A DNA stretch of 64,000 nt from Meghimatium bilineatum (taxonomy: Eukaryota > Mollusca > Gastropoda > Stylommatophora > Philomycidae), in assembly GCA_034231615.1 (NCBI GenBank), contig CM067311.1, forward strand, positions 22,200,173 to 22,264,172, read 5' to 3'. Position 1 is the first letter of the stretch; every line of letters starts with the position of its first letter. The position numbers and the translations under genes were made by a program. The notes beneath the pieces were generated by a model, which did no database searches, was not told the DNA's origin, and was given only the letters and a program-made list of their open reading frames with translations. Of this stretch, positions 14,201 to 29,200 are shown piece by piece.

Positions 14201-17200
14201 AATTATTTTAAAATGAATCGAGTGGCAGGGGAAAGATTGTATAATTGTAACCTTCACCGCACTTTGGTTAACCTTCACCGAGCCTATATCAATCGCAGCC
14301 GCCGAGAAACAAAATGGCAGCGCGCGCTTTTGGCGGTCCGGCCCACCCAACGATAATATCGTGAGATTTACACGTACCACAGTCCGTGCACATAGCTGGG
14401 GACATGCGCAATCGAAGCCGGTACATCCACCACTTCCGACATGATCGTTTTTAAGAATGGCTAGCTATTCGTAGAAGTTTAAGAGCAATTAATCTGACCA
14501 CATCTGTACACCGGTACGATGCCATGATGATGGATCGGTTTTACAGACCTTTATTTCATCGTATTTCGAATAAAATAACATTGAATCGTGGCTTGAATCA
14601 TGGATTATTAGGTTATTTAGTTTAACAGCAGTGAATATACAGAATGCCGTGCTGGTTTGGGGACTTGTACGTTTGATATCGAATATTTTGAAGTGGCAGA
14701 AAAAATAACTCTAGGCCTAAGCTCAAAGAACGATTTTACTGCAAATCTACATGTTTTATACAGTTCCCCCGGCTATATTTTGATAATTTCGCAGTGAAAG
14801 AACATAAATACAACAGATTTGCGTGATTTAGTTGACAGTGTTGCCAAGGAATTCGATATGTAAGGTAAGTTATTTTTTTTCCCTCTTTATTTGTTATAAA
14901 ATATATGTTTTTTGTGAAAAACGTCTTTACCACTTTCTCATACGTCTGGTATCACACACACACGTACATAAATTACACCAATATATGCACAATTCAATTC
15001 TTTATTTATATGTGCAAATATTATTTAAATATCTCTAACAACCAAAAAATTATCACATTTTCAAAACAGTCACCATCAATAACGCAAATTTTCAAAAAAG
15101 AATCCGGTGGCAGGGAGACGTTTTGTATTTTTTAATCTGGCTTGCTAAAGGTTAAGCGGGATCAACAAAATAAAGATGGCGGCTGTTCACTGTTGTCGGG
15201 TGCACTTGCTCAATGAGACATCGTGCGAAATAGGCCTACCACAGCCTAATCACAGCTTGTATAAAGTTCTGGTCATGCGCAATCGAGGCCGGGACATTCC
15301 CACTTCCTAAATGATTGTTGTAAAGATGTCGAAGTGGACGGTACACGTGTTATAGCAATTAATCTGACCACATCTGCACACCGGTACGATGCCATGGTGG
15401 TGGATCGGTTTTATAGACCTTTCTTTCATCGTATTTAGAATAAAATAACATTGAATCGTGGCTTGAATCATAAATTATTTAGTTATTTAGTTTCACAGCA
15501 GTGAATATACAGAATGTACAGAATGTTGTGTTGGTTTGGGAACTTGTAAAGGTTTGATATCGAATATGTTGAAGTGGCACCAAAAATGACTCTAGGCCTA
15601 AGATCAAAGAACGATTTTACTGCATTTCTACATGTTTTATACAGTTCTCCCGGCAATATTTTGATAATTTCGCAATGAAAGATCATAAATACAACAGATT
15701 TGCGTGTGATTTAGTGTACAGTGTTGCCAAGGAATTCGATAAGTAAGGTAAGTTATTTTTTACTATTTTTTTTCTCTTTATTTGTTATAAAATATATGTT
15801 TTTTGGTGAAAAACGTCTTTACCACTTTCTCATACGTCTGGTATCACACACACACACATACATAAAGTACACCAATATATGCAGAATTCAATTCTTTATT
15901 TATATGTGCACATATTATTTAAATATCTTCAACAACCAAAAAATTATCACATTTTCAAAACAGTCACCATCAATAACGCAAATTTTCAAAAAAGAATTCG
16001 GTGGCAGGGAGACGTTTTGTATTTTTTAATCTGGCTTGCTAAAGGTTAATGCAGTGTGCTAAAAGTTAAATAATTGTTTTATACGTAAATAAAGAATTGA
16101 ATGCTCGATCTAAGGATGTCAGCTTTATTGGTGTATGTATAGTATGTCTTCATCTTCTTCATCGTTCTTCAGTCAGATATCAGGTTACAGCACCAATAGC
16201 TTCAATGAATTGTGTGATTCGCTTCAGGCCATCCATGGAACCCCTCAAGTCTGGAAGCAGTGCCATCTCAGTAGGCCATATTTTCTCCCTCTCTTCTTGG
16301 TAGAGTTGACAGGCATGAAGAATGTGTTCTGCAGTCTCTGGGCTTAGTCCACAGTTGCACAGGTCTGTCTCACCAATCTTCAGCTTTTGGAACATGTGGC
16401 TTCTCAGTCTGTTGTGACCAGTTCGTAGTCTGAAGATGATGGTTTGTTCCTTGCATGACATTTGGTGGTGGGGGTCATTTGGTTCTGCAGTTGGGTGCAT
16501 TTGCTTCCACTTTTTCTTATATTCTGCTTTTAACATGGTCTTACATTCATAGTACATATTATCGTTTTCTATTTGTTCCAGTGATCCCCCTTCCTTGCCA
16601 GGAGATCAGCATTTTCATTTCCAGGTATGCCACAGTGACCTGGGATTCACTGGAGTACTGTTTCTTTGGTAGTACTGCTGAGGTGTAGTAAGCAGGCCGT
16701 AAGTTCATTCATGCTCGTGTTCTTTGGATCTTTCAATGCCTGCAATACTAACTTTGCATCCGTTAGAAAAACTACATGTCTGTTGTGACTCGGCAAGCAA
16801 TTCATAAGCATTTTGGCTGCCTCTATTATGGCTTCCATTTCTGCTTTGAAATTTGTGGAATGTTTGCCTGTGGGTATGGATTTCTCTATTTCTTTTCCAT
16901 CTGGTGTTACTATATATATTCCCGATCCTCCATCTAATACTAATTCTTTTCCTGATCCATCTGTATATACATGTGTCCATATATCATTTTGGGTATGCTT
17001 TCTGTATGTGATTCTTAGTTGTCTCCTTTAGTACTTGTATAGTAGTTTCTGTTTTCAAAATAATGCTTGGTATATTGTCCATAATTCTTGGGAAGTTTTT
17101 CCTGTCCCATGTTGGGTATGTGTTTAGTGGTTTTAGGTTTTGTAGGTCTGTATCTGTGAGTGATTTCTGGAACTGTTTAGCGGAGTGTAGAAAGCTACCT

Positions 17201-20200
17201 CTTTTGTAGGTCTGCTTAGTCTTTGGTTCATTTGATGACTCTCCAAACATTTGAACTTTGCATACTGTGTGAGGATTTTTTCATTTTTTCTTTCTTCCAT
17301 TGATGGCAAACCTGTGCATGATTCCATTTCTGTGATTGGGGTAGTATTCATACCTCCTGTTATAATTCTGAGATTGCGGTTTTGTATCTTTGAGTCTTTT
17401 GAGTGTTACTCTTGGCTGCAGTCCCCCATGCTGACATTCCATATTCCAAAGCTGGTCTTATTGTAACCTGTATATGCTCTACTTAGAATTTTCCATTTGC
17501 ACCCCAATCTGTTCCAGCCAATTTTTTAAGGAGTGCTGTCCTCATTGTACCTTTTGTTTGGCACTTGTCTATGTGCTGTTTCCATGTAAGTCTTGGATCA
17601 AAAGTGACTCCAAGGTCTTATCTTTAGGCAATGTTTGACCATTTATGGTTAGTAGGATTTTCTGTGGTTTGTTGGACATGCTGAAGATGGTATAGGTAAT
17701 TTTGTGGGCATTGATAGGCATGTCCCATTGGTCTGTCCACTTGGCCAAATTGTCCATAGTTTCTTGTTACCTTATTTTTGTTGTGCCTACGCTCTCTTCA
17801 CTGCACCATATCGCCAGATCATCTGCATACATTGCAGCATTTACTTTACACGAGAGAATTTGGTCAATGTCATTCATGAATATAAGGAATAGAGTGGGGG
17901 ATAGAACACCTCCCTGTGGTACTCCATGCTTAAAGAGTTTCTTTCTGCTGTGCTTCATTTCAAGCTTCACTGCTGCTTTTCGGTTGTGCAGGAAGTGTGT
18001 TATCTAGTAATACATGTGCCCTTGTCACTTTGTTTTGTTGTAGTTTAAGGAGGAGTCCATCTTTCCACACACAATCAAAGGCTTTTTCCATATCTACCCA
18101 CACCACTGATGTCTGCTTTTTTTCCTGGAAAGCATCCTCTACTTCCTTGGCAATTAGTGTAATCTGGTCTTCAGTTGGTCTACATGTATAGTATGTGACA
18201 TGCTAGAAATTGGTGAACATCAAAAATTAAAAACAAATGTACTGACACTACCTATACTTTTTCAGTAACCTCTTTACTTTATTCAGTATTTACCACTATA
18301 CTTTTTCGAAGGGTGGCACCCCTGATAAAATTCTTCTAAATAGCTAGGCCTATTGTATTTATGTTATTTCATAACCATACTAATATAATATCGCATGTGA
18401 AAACAAATAAAACATGTATATATCTCTAACTTAATCTGTCCGTTCAAGACTAGACCTTTGAATATTTGCCGACACTTAATGAGGACATGTGTGTTCGTCC
18501 ATCATAAATGATGACCATTTTTTTTACATCCACTTTTGAAAATTCAGTTTGAATTATGTCTATGCCTAATAGTTCGTAGATGGCTAATGAGCCCTATTCG
18601 AGCTGTAAATTTCCTTGCACAGTTCGGGCATAGAATAACGACTGTAGACGGATTTTGGTCTAACCGTGACTTTTAGCTACTCTCCGCTGTTGAGCTGCTG
18701 CATTTCTCCTCTTTTCACAAGATGATGCGCTCTTTTTGACTGTAGAGCATTATGCAGGTCTATTTTGTGAAAGTTCTTTCTGTGTATTTTGGTCTATTCC
18801 GTGTACCCTTCTCCAGCTCACCATAGAGAAGTATCATTGACAGGCAATGTCTGGCATACGCACCAAATGACCTGCGCAACGAATCTGTGTCTGCATCAGG
18901 ATAGTGTCAATGCCAGCTACCAGCTCTGTCAACGACAGTGGTATCTTGAATCTTGTCTTGCGATCTGATGTTCATAACTTTTCTGAGACAAGTTGTGTTA
19001 AAGTGATTGAGTTTCCTCATGACGTCTATACACAGTCCATGTTTCACTAGCGTTGAACAACGAAAAGGTGCTTTTCCACTAGAAAGCTGATGAATTGCTT
19101 TATGAGTTTCTTCTAAAGTAGGGATGTCATCTAGCATTTTATTGAAAGGAACCTGCGGAAGTCAGTTGATAGCCTAACTAACATCATCACTGTTTCACAT
19201 CATACTTGGAAAAGGATATTCCAGCAGGATGTAGTCCAGAGAATGGAAATACATTGTCGCTGTTTTATTTGCACCATTGTCTTACACATTAGTTATTGAT
19301 GTAGTTTTATCTTTGAGACCAACAGTTTATGATTGGTCCAGCAATAGTAAGCATTATCCAGCGTTATATCAAGTATTAGCAAAACTTTATTACCCTTTTC
19401 CTGGATCTACCTGTTAGATTTCAGTTGTGCGCAGTAAGTACAATTTTTCGATTAGTCTATTTAAGTGCTGTTTAGTCTGTTGTTTCCTGTCCTGATGCAG
19501 AAAATAATAACCTGCTCAGTTCTTATTTTATATTATATAATATTTTCTATGAAAACAAATTAATTCCCAAGAATTTGTCATTATCAGGCTCAGAATAGCA
19601 TGAAAATTTCATAAAAGATGGTATCCATTTGAACAAATTTCAAATGATCAGAAAAGATGGTTTCAAACTAACATCGTCACTGTTTCACATCATACTTGGA
19701 AAAAGATTGAGCGGGAAGGACATGATGTAATCATAGCAAGTGCCAAGTCCGGTCACATGACTAGTAAACATCATGAAATCACAAGCTGATGAGTGCAAAG
19801 CAATGGCAATGCGCATTGCCAACAAGTGTTTACGAGTAGACACACCCCATGACTTACAATCGCCGACCGCATGCAACAGGTTAACTTCCATGAGCCTCCA
19901 TCTCCGGACAGATGCAACTTTTAGATAGCTCAAAGTGTGTAGAAGATAGACTTCATTATTTTTGTTTACCCTATATGTACTCTGTACCTCTATCAAGAAC
20001 GAAGTAGCACACCACCTGCTGAGAGTACCACTCTGAACATGTTAACTGTAGCTTTGCGATAATCTACAAAAAATGTACTTTATAAACAAGACAAGCAGGA
20101 TTTGAATCCATGACCTATTGAGCACAAGAGGTACTCTAGGGAGATTCTCAATTTGGAAAGAATGTTGCTTATAATGATTATTTACAGGATTTAACATTTT

Positions 20201-23200
20201 TAATAAGAGATACATTTTAATTACAACAGATGAGGTAAGATTTGCAGGTAACTACTTACATCACCCAAGGATTGCCTGATAAGTGTCATTACACTCTGGA
20301 TATCATCTGAAGTTGTACAGTACTCTCCCAGAATCCAAAGAGCTGCACGATGAATTCTAAAATGTTTGAGGACAAAGTTGGAAATGATGACAGGAAATGT
20401 GACATATCTGGCATTACGTCATATTTATTTCTCATTCTCTTTCTCAAAATCCAGTCCGTTAACAAAATATGGTCTGGAGAACGAAAAGTGCTGCCACTGT
20501 TTACAGTTTGGTTACCAATATCTGCACCATTTGGCCAGACATCCAAATTCAGCATACATTTTTTGTCATGAGTTTTTACATGATGGAATAGCCAGAACTA
20601 TGTCCACCTCCCTAATCAACTCTTATGACATAAATAGATAACATTGTTACTACTCTCTGCAACACATTAGAGCCCTGAGATATCTTAGCATTTTACTTTT
20701 GTGTGAACTTCTAAGATGCTGAAAGCACAGTTTCATCTTTCTTCTTCAGAGTTCATTCTCAAACTTACGCTTGATCTCTCTTGTAGCAGGACAATAGTCC
20801 TACAAGATATTCTAGCAGGATGTAGTCCAGAGAACGGAAATACGTTGTCGCTGTTTTATTTGCACCATTGTCTTACACATTAGTTGTCGGTGTAGTTTTA
20901 TCTTTGAGACCAACAGTTTATGATTGGTCCAGCTATTTACACCACACATTAATCAATTTTAGGTGATTTCATTTTTAATGGAAATATGCCAAAATGTTTC
21001 TAGGTGATTTCTCGTCCGTGTGCTTCCGGGGCCCAAGAGAGGATGAAAGGATAGCAAGACTGTTTACATTTCATGCATGTCATAAGAGGTGACTAAAGAG
21101 GTTATGGGGTGGAGTTGGCTGTCCCATCCCATATAGGGCCACAGTGACACACAGCCATACTGAAGTCGGACGTGTCAGGCTGAAAGGCGTAGATATAGCA
21201 GCAATGCTGAAAACCATGAAACAATACATTCCGCTCTCTGGAATACATCCTGCTAATCTGCAGGAGTTTGAGAACGAACAAAGAACAACATGATTTCAAT
21301 CTACATTATTTTAGGTAATTTAAATTATCAAAATAATTTTCAGTCACCTATCTATCTATTCGCTAAACCCGTTGTTGCCTTTAGAAGAGTTTTCAGTCAC
21401 CAACAGTGTTTAATAGGGATATATCCTGGATCCGGCACTCTGTTCTCTTCTATGATAGGTGATGCTTTTCAGAGTAACTGGAATATGCTTTCACCTCATG
21501 TGAACTGTCAATCATCGCAGACTGAAGTAAAAGATGAAAACCCAAGCAGACATTATTAACCCAAGCAGACAAAAAGTCTAAGGTGGAAAGCATCTACACC
21601 ATTGTTGATCAGGCCTCAACTTTGTTGGGCCGGTCAAGTTGTCTAAATGCCAGATGTGTGTCTTCCAGAGAAATTGTTCTATATTGAGCTGTGTATAGGT
21701 AAGAGTTCACTTCGAGATAGGAAAAAACATTTCAAGGACTACTTGAAGATATCTCTTATGAGACATCTCGTAGAGATTGATCCAAGCTTTTGAGAACCCA
21801 CACCTCTTGAGCAGTCAGACCAGTGTGGATATTAAAAGCTTTGAATAGCGTAAAACACTGCAGGCAATTCAAAAGAGACAAAAATGAAAGGGGAGGTCAG
21901 ACTGTTTTCCTCATCTCAAGGCCTAGTAGATTTCTACTCATATCACAATTTTCAGAGCCCAGACTTGTAAGCCATCTAAGGACTCACAAACAAATAAATC
22001 AAATGAACTGTTTTCAATGCCATGTTCATCTTTGCTTGCGAAGGGGGAATATCACTTTCTCCTCTTTCCGTCCCTGACAATACACTACAACTGATCTATA
22101 AAAGATGTGACAACACATTATAAAAGATATGATCCACTCTGTAAACTTGGTGATCGCTGGAGCACAAATGTTGCTGAACACTGAAAAAAATCAGTGACAA
22201 ATGCTATCAGTTCTGCACATTTCAGATATTACTACTTATAAAATAAATGTTTGGAAAATTATTCTTGCAAATATTTACCCTACCTTTGCTCCAATGGTAT
22301 CTACATTTGTTTCTAAGTTATTTTATTTCTGTACAACGGGCCCAATGCTCAAGATGATAGAGAACAAGATTTGATCAGACCCATGTCCACCTCAAAGTGG
22401 TAACACAGCTACAATGCAGTCTAAACCAGTAGATACAAACAAGGTATATCAATCCTATGCTAGACATATATCTTGCAGAAATGGCAGATATTGCAGGTTG
22501 TATATAACCAGTGGTGGTAACATATGGCCTACATGCTAAATCTGGCCCACCAGGCTAATTAAAAAAAACTAATATAAGCAATGGCCCACCCCGTCTTTCA
22601 GAAAATATTACCTGCTCCTTGGAATTTCAAAAAAGAAAAGTTTGTTGGTCCCTTACCACACCAAAAAATCTCAATCCAACCCACTGACCCACAAAGGTTG
22701 CACTCCTCTGATGTACACTGAAACACACATAACAAACATTTTCCATGAATCAATAAGAAATTCTCTCTCTCTGAAATACTAAATTACTAGAAGAGAAAAA
22801 AATGTATTGTAAATATAAAATTTTAACAAATTAAATGAGGATTAAAATTATTTACTTCATGGCCTTGATGGTACCAAAAACATCCAGTAGTTTACTGATG
22901 ACTAGTGGTCTTAATTGATCAAAGCGTTGAACTGCCTCTCGAACAAATACCAGAACATCAGCAGCAGCAAGCTCGTTGGTGTCACCCAAAAATTCCATCA
23001 ACTGTGGATATCATTTAAATACTTTATTAGAGATTACTCATTCAATCAATAATTCTGATACACACAAAATAATCACTTCACTTCTTAACATGTAATTAGC
23101 CCTATTTCATGACAATATGCACACAAATATTAATTATCTGATACTTGTGTTTATTTTTATCCCCAGGAATGAGTAATTGAGCTCCTGTTTCCTTCTGTGC

Positions 23201-26200
23201 AATGGGGAAATAAGAAGTTTCCAGCAATCAGCGATGTTCAGTACTCGAGAACAAACCTACTACTCAGAGGACATAGAAACATAACTATATCGATAAATAG
23301 CTTGCTAAGTATAGAGCTAAATGTAATGTGAAGACCAACTGAAAGGGTTGAAACTGTTGTTCGTCCATCACAAGTGATGTTACCATTTGATACATCCACT
23401 TTTTAAATTCAGTTAGAGACCTGAACTAAATACTAGGGTTAAAATTAGGTCATAGGTGAAACAACACAAGCAAAGAAGATACAAAACACAGCCAAATAAA
23501 CATGAAACAAAATAAACAGAGAAATGATGGAACAACACAATATCATCCATATGACTGGCGCTCACCTACCCTGAAAGATTCAAGCATGTCAAATTGATAT
23601 ATGTTAAGTATTCTTAAGCATGTTACAGGTCCGGTCGTCAGAGAAGCACAACTTAATAGTTGTCACCAGAACGTCCTGGACACCCTGATACCGTACCATT
23701 GAAGTGGACGTCAACAATATCACCAAAGTGATTTTTTTTATGCTGTACAGGAGTTCGCAGAATCGATCCACAAGCCTTCCTCCAGTCTCACCTATATATA
23801 TACATACTCTGACCTCGTATCAGCCTTTCCAGGTCATCTCCACATTACATTTAGCTCTGCCATGTGAATGTCAATAGTGTTGTTCTTACTCATCCTTTTT
23901 TGTTGTGTATGTCTTGATAAAGGCCTTTTGGTCAAAATGTCGATTTGTGTATGTTATGTGCGTTTCTTGTTATTAGCAAAACTTCATTACCCTGTTCCAA
24001 GCTTTGCCTGTTAGATTCCAATTTTGCACAGTGAGTACATATTATCTGTCTTATTTCCAGACATGTTGAAGAAGGCAACTAAGGAAAGTTATGGATAGGC
24101 TAACAGCCTATCGCCAGTTTTAAAAAATCCATAATTGTCACATGATCATTGTCCTCATGAGTTATGAAGAGATGAAGGCTAGCTGACATTAAACCGTTAT
24201 CCTTTTCTGGCAGACTCCTGAATGGCAGGGAATGCTAGGTGTATCATTACTGGAGATGGGCCAATAAATCTGACAGGAATAATGTAAAGTAGTTGGCCCA
24301 AAATTGTATGCTATGTTCCTAGCAGGAAGTTATGATCTTGTGATGCTGCTGCATTGGAATGCATCCATAATACACCCACACCCCCAACACAGCCATGCTT
24401 TTGAGACAACAAACCAAATATGAGTTTGGGTGCCACACTTGGTTACTCAACTGAAGAGGACCTTTGCTTTTGTCAGAAAGGTAATGGGCTGTCAAGAGCT
24501 ACCAGCTTAAGGGATTACCTCAAACTCATCATCATTCTTCTTTCATCCATGATCAGGTATGCAGAGACAAATTCGTTAGGCAGGTTATGTAGTATGTATG
24601 TCAGATCACAATCTGCCAAAAATACTCCTATTTGGTGAGATGAAGGCCCCTAACACTGTCAAAGGGGCCAAAAGAAGCTTTACAGGGACTCGTTAAAAGA
24701 ATTCACTGAAAGCTTTTGACATAAACCATGATGATTCTGCACGAACCAGAGCTACATGGCTCTCAGCAACCAAAAAAAGTGAAATACTGTGTGACAAAAG
24801 GATAAATGCAGAATCTCAACAGTAGAAACTAGCTTGAAAGTTAAGGGAAGATCAAAAACATTGAAAGTGATCATCCCATGCCGAAACTGACCAAGAACTT
24901 TCAGGACCATTATAGGGCGTATCAGCCATCTACAAACTCAAAAACAAGGTCATACCTGTAACTGAATTTAATAAAGTGGATTTAACAAATAATCATCACT
25001 TGTAATGGATGAACAACAAAAAATAATAATATATTTGCGGTAGCAAAGTAATATGCCTTGTTTTCTAAATAAAAGTCAGACTGTTCTAAACTGTTTTCTA
25101 TTCTAAACAGCTTTCACATGCGGTGACGACATAGAATTCTTGGAGTTGGGTGGCAGGGCAAAGTCACTAATGCTCATGTATTGGAAAGAACAGGCAATGA
25201 CACAGTATTTTCTATGCTCAGTCTGTGCAAACTCAGATGGCTGAGACACACTAGGAAGATAGCAAAATATTTAAGCATCTACTTGTTTGTTTGATTGATT
25301 TATTCTTAAACTCCCACCACATCTCTCTTGTTACAGAACAATGGTATGACTAGATTTCCGCAGGACATAGTCCAGAGAATAAGAGTGGGTCATGCCGCCA
25401 ATTGAATTGTGCCAGTGGCCCTGCGCATCCGTCTTCGGTGAGAAGGATCTACTTTATGGAGAATTATAGTCTGGAAATAGATCTCAGGACAACTTTCGTA
25501 CAAAGACACATGCAAACACAATATATGTGATACATAAATTGATAGGATTAATAGGAACAGGATGTCATGGATCGTGTTGTAAAGAGGGGAAAGATCACGA
25601 ATGGTATAAAGACAAAAGAGAAAGTAATAGCAGTTAGTCAACGGCTGCACATCTAAGAAGACACAGTTTGGTTATATTGCGTATATGATTCCTAGTACAT
25701 ATTGTGGAAGACTCACTGTGGCTCAGATTGGTCCTTGAGTCACATTCATCATCACCATGGATCATAAACTTATTTCTTATAGCACAACAATACTATCATC
25801 TGGAAAGATGGAAAGGAGCCTGTCTAATACTAAAAGGCAGAGAGACCAGGTTAGACATATAAAACAATAACTAGAATAATATACTATTGTTACTGGTTTA
25901 ACTAATAGCTTACAAATAATAAAACCAATGTAAAAAATAAATAGCAAAATAAATACAAAGGAACAAGGACATTTTCTACACCACGGTCCAACAGGGACCT
26001 TTATCAAGAAACAAACACAAATGAAATAAACAAACAAAATTAAATTGCAGACAGATGGATCATGGACTGTTTCACATTTTTATTAAAATTATTCAAATTC
26101 AAACAACTTAATTGTGAAAAGTACTTTGTATGTAGTTGTTAGTTAAACCAGTAACAATAATACATTATCCTTGTTATCACTTTATATGTCTAACCGGGTC

Positions 26201-29200
26201 TCTGACTAAAAATATGCCAGAAAAGGATAAAGGTGTACGGTCTTGGTCTCTGACTAAAAAATGTGAAACCTTTTAAACCATCTCTCTGTATTTTAATTCA
26301 ATTCTGTGTATTTATTTTGTTTGTGTTTGTTTCTTGATAAAGGTCCCTGTTGAAATGTAACGTAGAAAAAGTACATTATCCTAGTTATTGTTTCTTAGTT
26401 TTGTTACTGCAGCACTCTCTACCTTGTCGAATATCCTATGACATTTTGGTTTTTTAGACATATATAAATGGAGTCACAAAGAATTAAGAACAAGATAGAC
26501 ATGGAGGTCGGTGAAGAACAATTCGGTTTTAGGAAAAACAAAGGAACCAGAGAAGCTATACTGAGTATCCGGTTACTGATAGATAAATATATAGAAGTCC
26601 AAAAAAGTATCTATATTTGCTTCATAGACTACAGCAAGGCCTTTGACAGAGTCCAACATGAAAAATTAATCAAATGTCTTCAAGAAATAGGCATAGATGG
26701 AAAAGACATCAGACTGATTAGAAATATATATTGGGAACAAACTGCATCAATAAGGTGTGAAAACAGCTACTCTCCATACATAGAAATCAGAAGAGGGGTA
26801 ATTTTATCACCAAACCTGTTTAGTATCTACACAGAGAATATCTTTAAAAATATAGAAGAAATGCCAGGACTCAATATCAATGGGAAAATAATAAACAACC
26901 TTAGATATGCAGATGACACTGTTCTTTTAGCAGAAAGTGAACATGAACTACAAAGACTAATAGATCAAGTCAATAAATCAAGTAATGAATATGGACTGGA
27001 TATAAATATTCAAAAAACAAAAACCATGATAATCAGCAAAGACACAGAAGAACAGGAGGTAAACATAAACATACAGGGAGAGAAACTACAACAAGTAAAA
27101 CAGTATCAATATCTTGGACACATAGTCACAAATGATGGCAGATGTGAAACAGAAGTTAAAAGGAGAATAGGAATAGCTAAAGGTACCTTCAATGACATGA
27201 GGAAATTATTAATATCTAAACAAATTACAAACAAGTTAAAAATGAGAATTATAAAATGCTACATCTATTCCATATTAATGTATACTAAATATATACATAT
27301 TAATGGACACTAAATAAACAATTAGAAGACAAAATTGATGCCTTTGAGATGTGGGTATATAGAAGAAAAGGGAGAACATCATGGAAAGAGAAGAAAACAA
27401 ATAAAGAGGTGCTAAAGACAATATGAAGAAAGAACTACTAAGAGAAATAAAGATCAGGCAATTAAAATACTTTGGACACATTAAAAGACATGACACTATA
27501 TTGAAGACCTTACTTGAGGGTAAAGTCAAAGGGAAGCGAGCAAGAGGTAGGCAGAGATACAAGTGGGAGAGTAACATTACACCATGGACAGGTTACAGTC
27601 TAGCAGAGTGCACCACCAAGACAAGAGACAGGAGATGTTGGAGATATGTTGCAGCCAACCTTCGTTGCGGAGATGGCACTTAATAAATGAATGAAATGGA
27701 GTCAGCACAATCTTGGACAGGCAGAAATGCCTGTTGTAATTAGTTGCATGGAAACAAAGATATAAATAAAGAGGACAACCTAATTTCACTTGAATCGATA
27801 TAGTTTGTTAGAATTCCAATAAATGTAAATTAATGAATATTTTAAAGCAACTTACACATCCATCATGCAGCAAAATAATTTTCAGAAATATTCCTTTATA
27901 TTGCTCATACCACATAGTCTCTTACCACTGGGATAATTGTAGATGCAACATCTGGGAACTTGACACTACATTGATGTAGGGTTCTAACGAGCAGCTGCCG
28001 GTATTTACCAGTATCCTCATGTTCAACATTATTTGTCTTGACAACTTCCTTCTTCAGAACAAGAACCATCTAGAAACATTAAGACATACATACTGGAAAG
28101 TTGCTGTCATAACTGATGTAATAGTAATATTTTCAAACATTCACTAACATCATTAGTATGTTATATTCTTGGCACTTAGGATAACAACACAAACAAGCAA
28201 TTCTTCTTTAATTATTGATAAGAAACTAGCATCACTACACAAGGTGGCTCCCATAAGTGATCTACTTGCCATTTCATCAGCCATTTAAGATTATATAAGC
28301 TCAGTGTCCGTCATTAGTTGGTTATTTTGATTTTTCCAGAGGACGGATATTCCTCCTCTCTCCCTCGGTCCCTCTCATTTCTATCATTCTCTGTACATGT
28401 ACATTGCTTCTTTCAGCATTTTCTTCATCATTTTGTAGTGTATCCATGGCTAGTTTAATTAACTCAGTTCAGATTCTTTGTCTACAAAGAATACATGGAG
28501 TGTCATTGAGAGAGAATTAGAAACAATAGGTTATCAGACAGATAACCAAAACAGTACCAGTATTGCAACACATTAAAAGACAACAGATCAAGTGGTTTTC
28601 ACACACTTCCAGACTACCAACAGACAGCATGTCACAGATGGCCATGACACATAGACATCACGACCATAAAGCCAGAGGCAGACCATGTAAAAGATGGATC
28701 ACAGAAATCAAAGAAGCCACAGAAACAAACTTTACATACAGCACACAAGAAGGCCATTTTCAGAGAACTCTTTTACCCCTGACGCCGCAAGACAAACAAG
28801 GGCCACAGCATATAGTTTCTTCTCAGCCATTGCTATCCACGCTAGCTTTACCCGCCAATGAATCATCTCTTTTTTGTCTGACTTCTGCATAACCTTAACA
28901 GTAGATTCATGTTTGGATGTTAAGAAGAGTAACCCACTCCTTTCTTATGCACTTCTCTACCTTGTGCAGCATACTTTGGGAGTCATAGAATCACTGTGGT
29001 TGTTGGTGGTAGTGTCTGACGTCAGCTAAGTGAAAGCCACTGTACTACCTCATTTACATTCTCATGCTTGAAAGACAGAAGATTTCTCAACCACTTTCTT
29101 GCCATTTTGGTAGGTGACAAACCCCACAAAACCCCATCCACAACTGTTTTCCTCTTATTACTGAGCCACTTGTTAAATAATTATATATGTGACTTTGAGC

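Noticed and set aside
19685..19996. 103-codon open frame, minus strand
   Set aside because: No domain; it lies in COPB1 intron 11 next to SINE and duplicated sequence.
25836..26400. Firm call of hammerhead ribozymes
   Set aside because: The conserved CUGAUGA and GAAA core is not intact in any copy here, so it is reported only as a testable motif.
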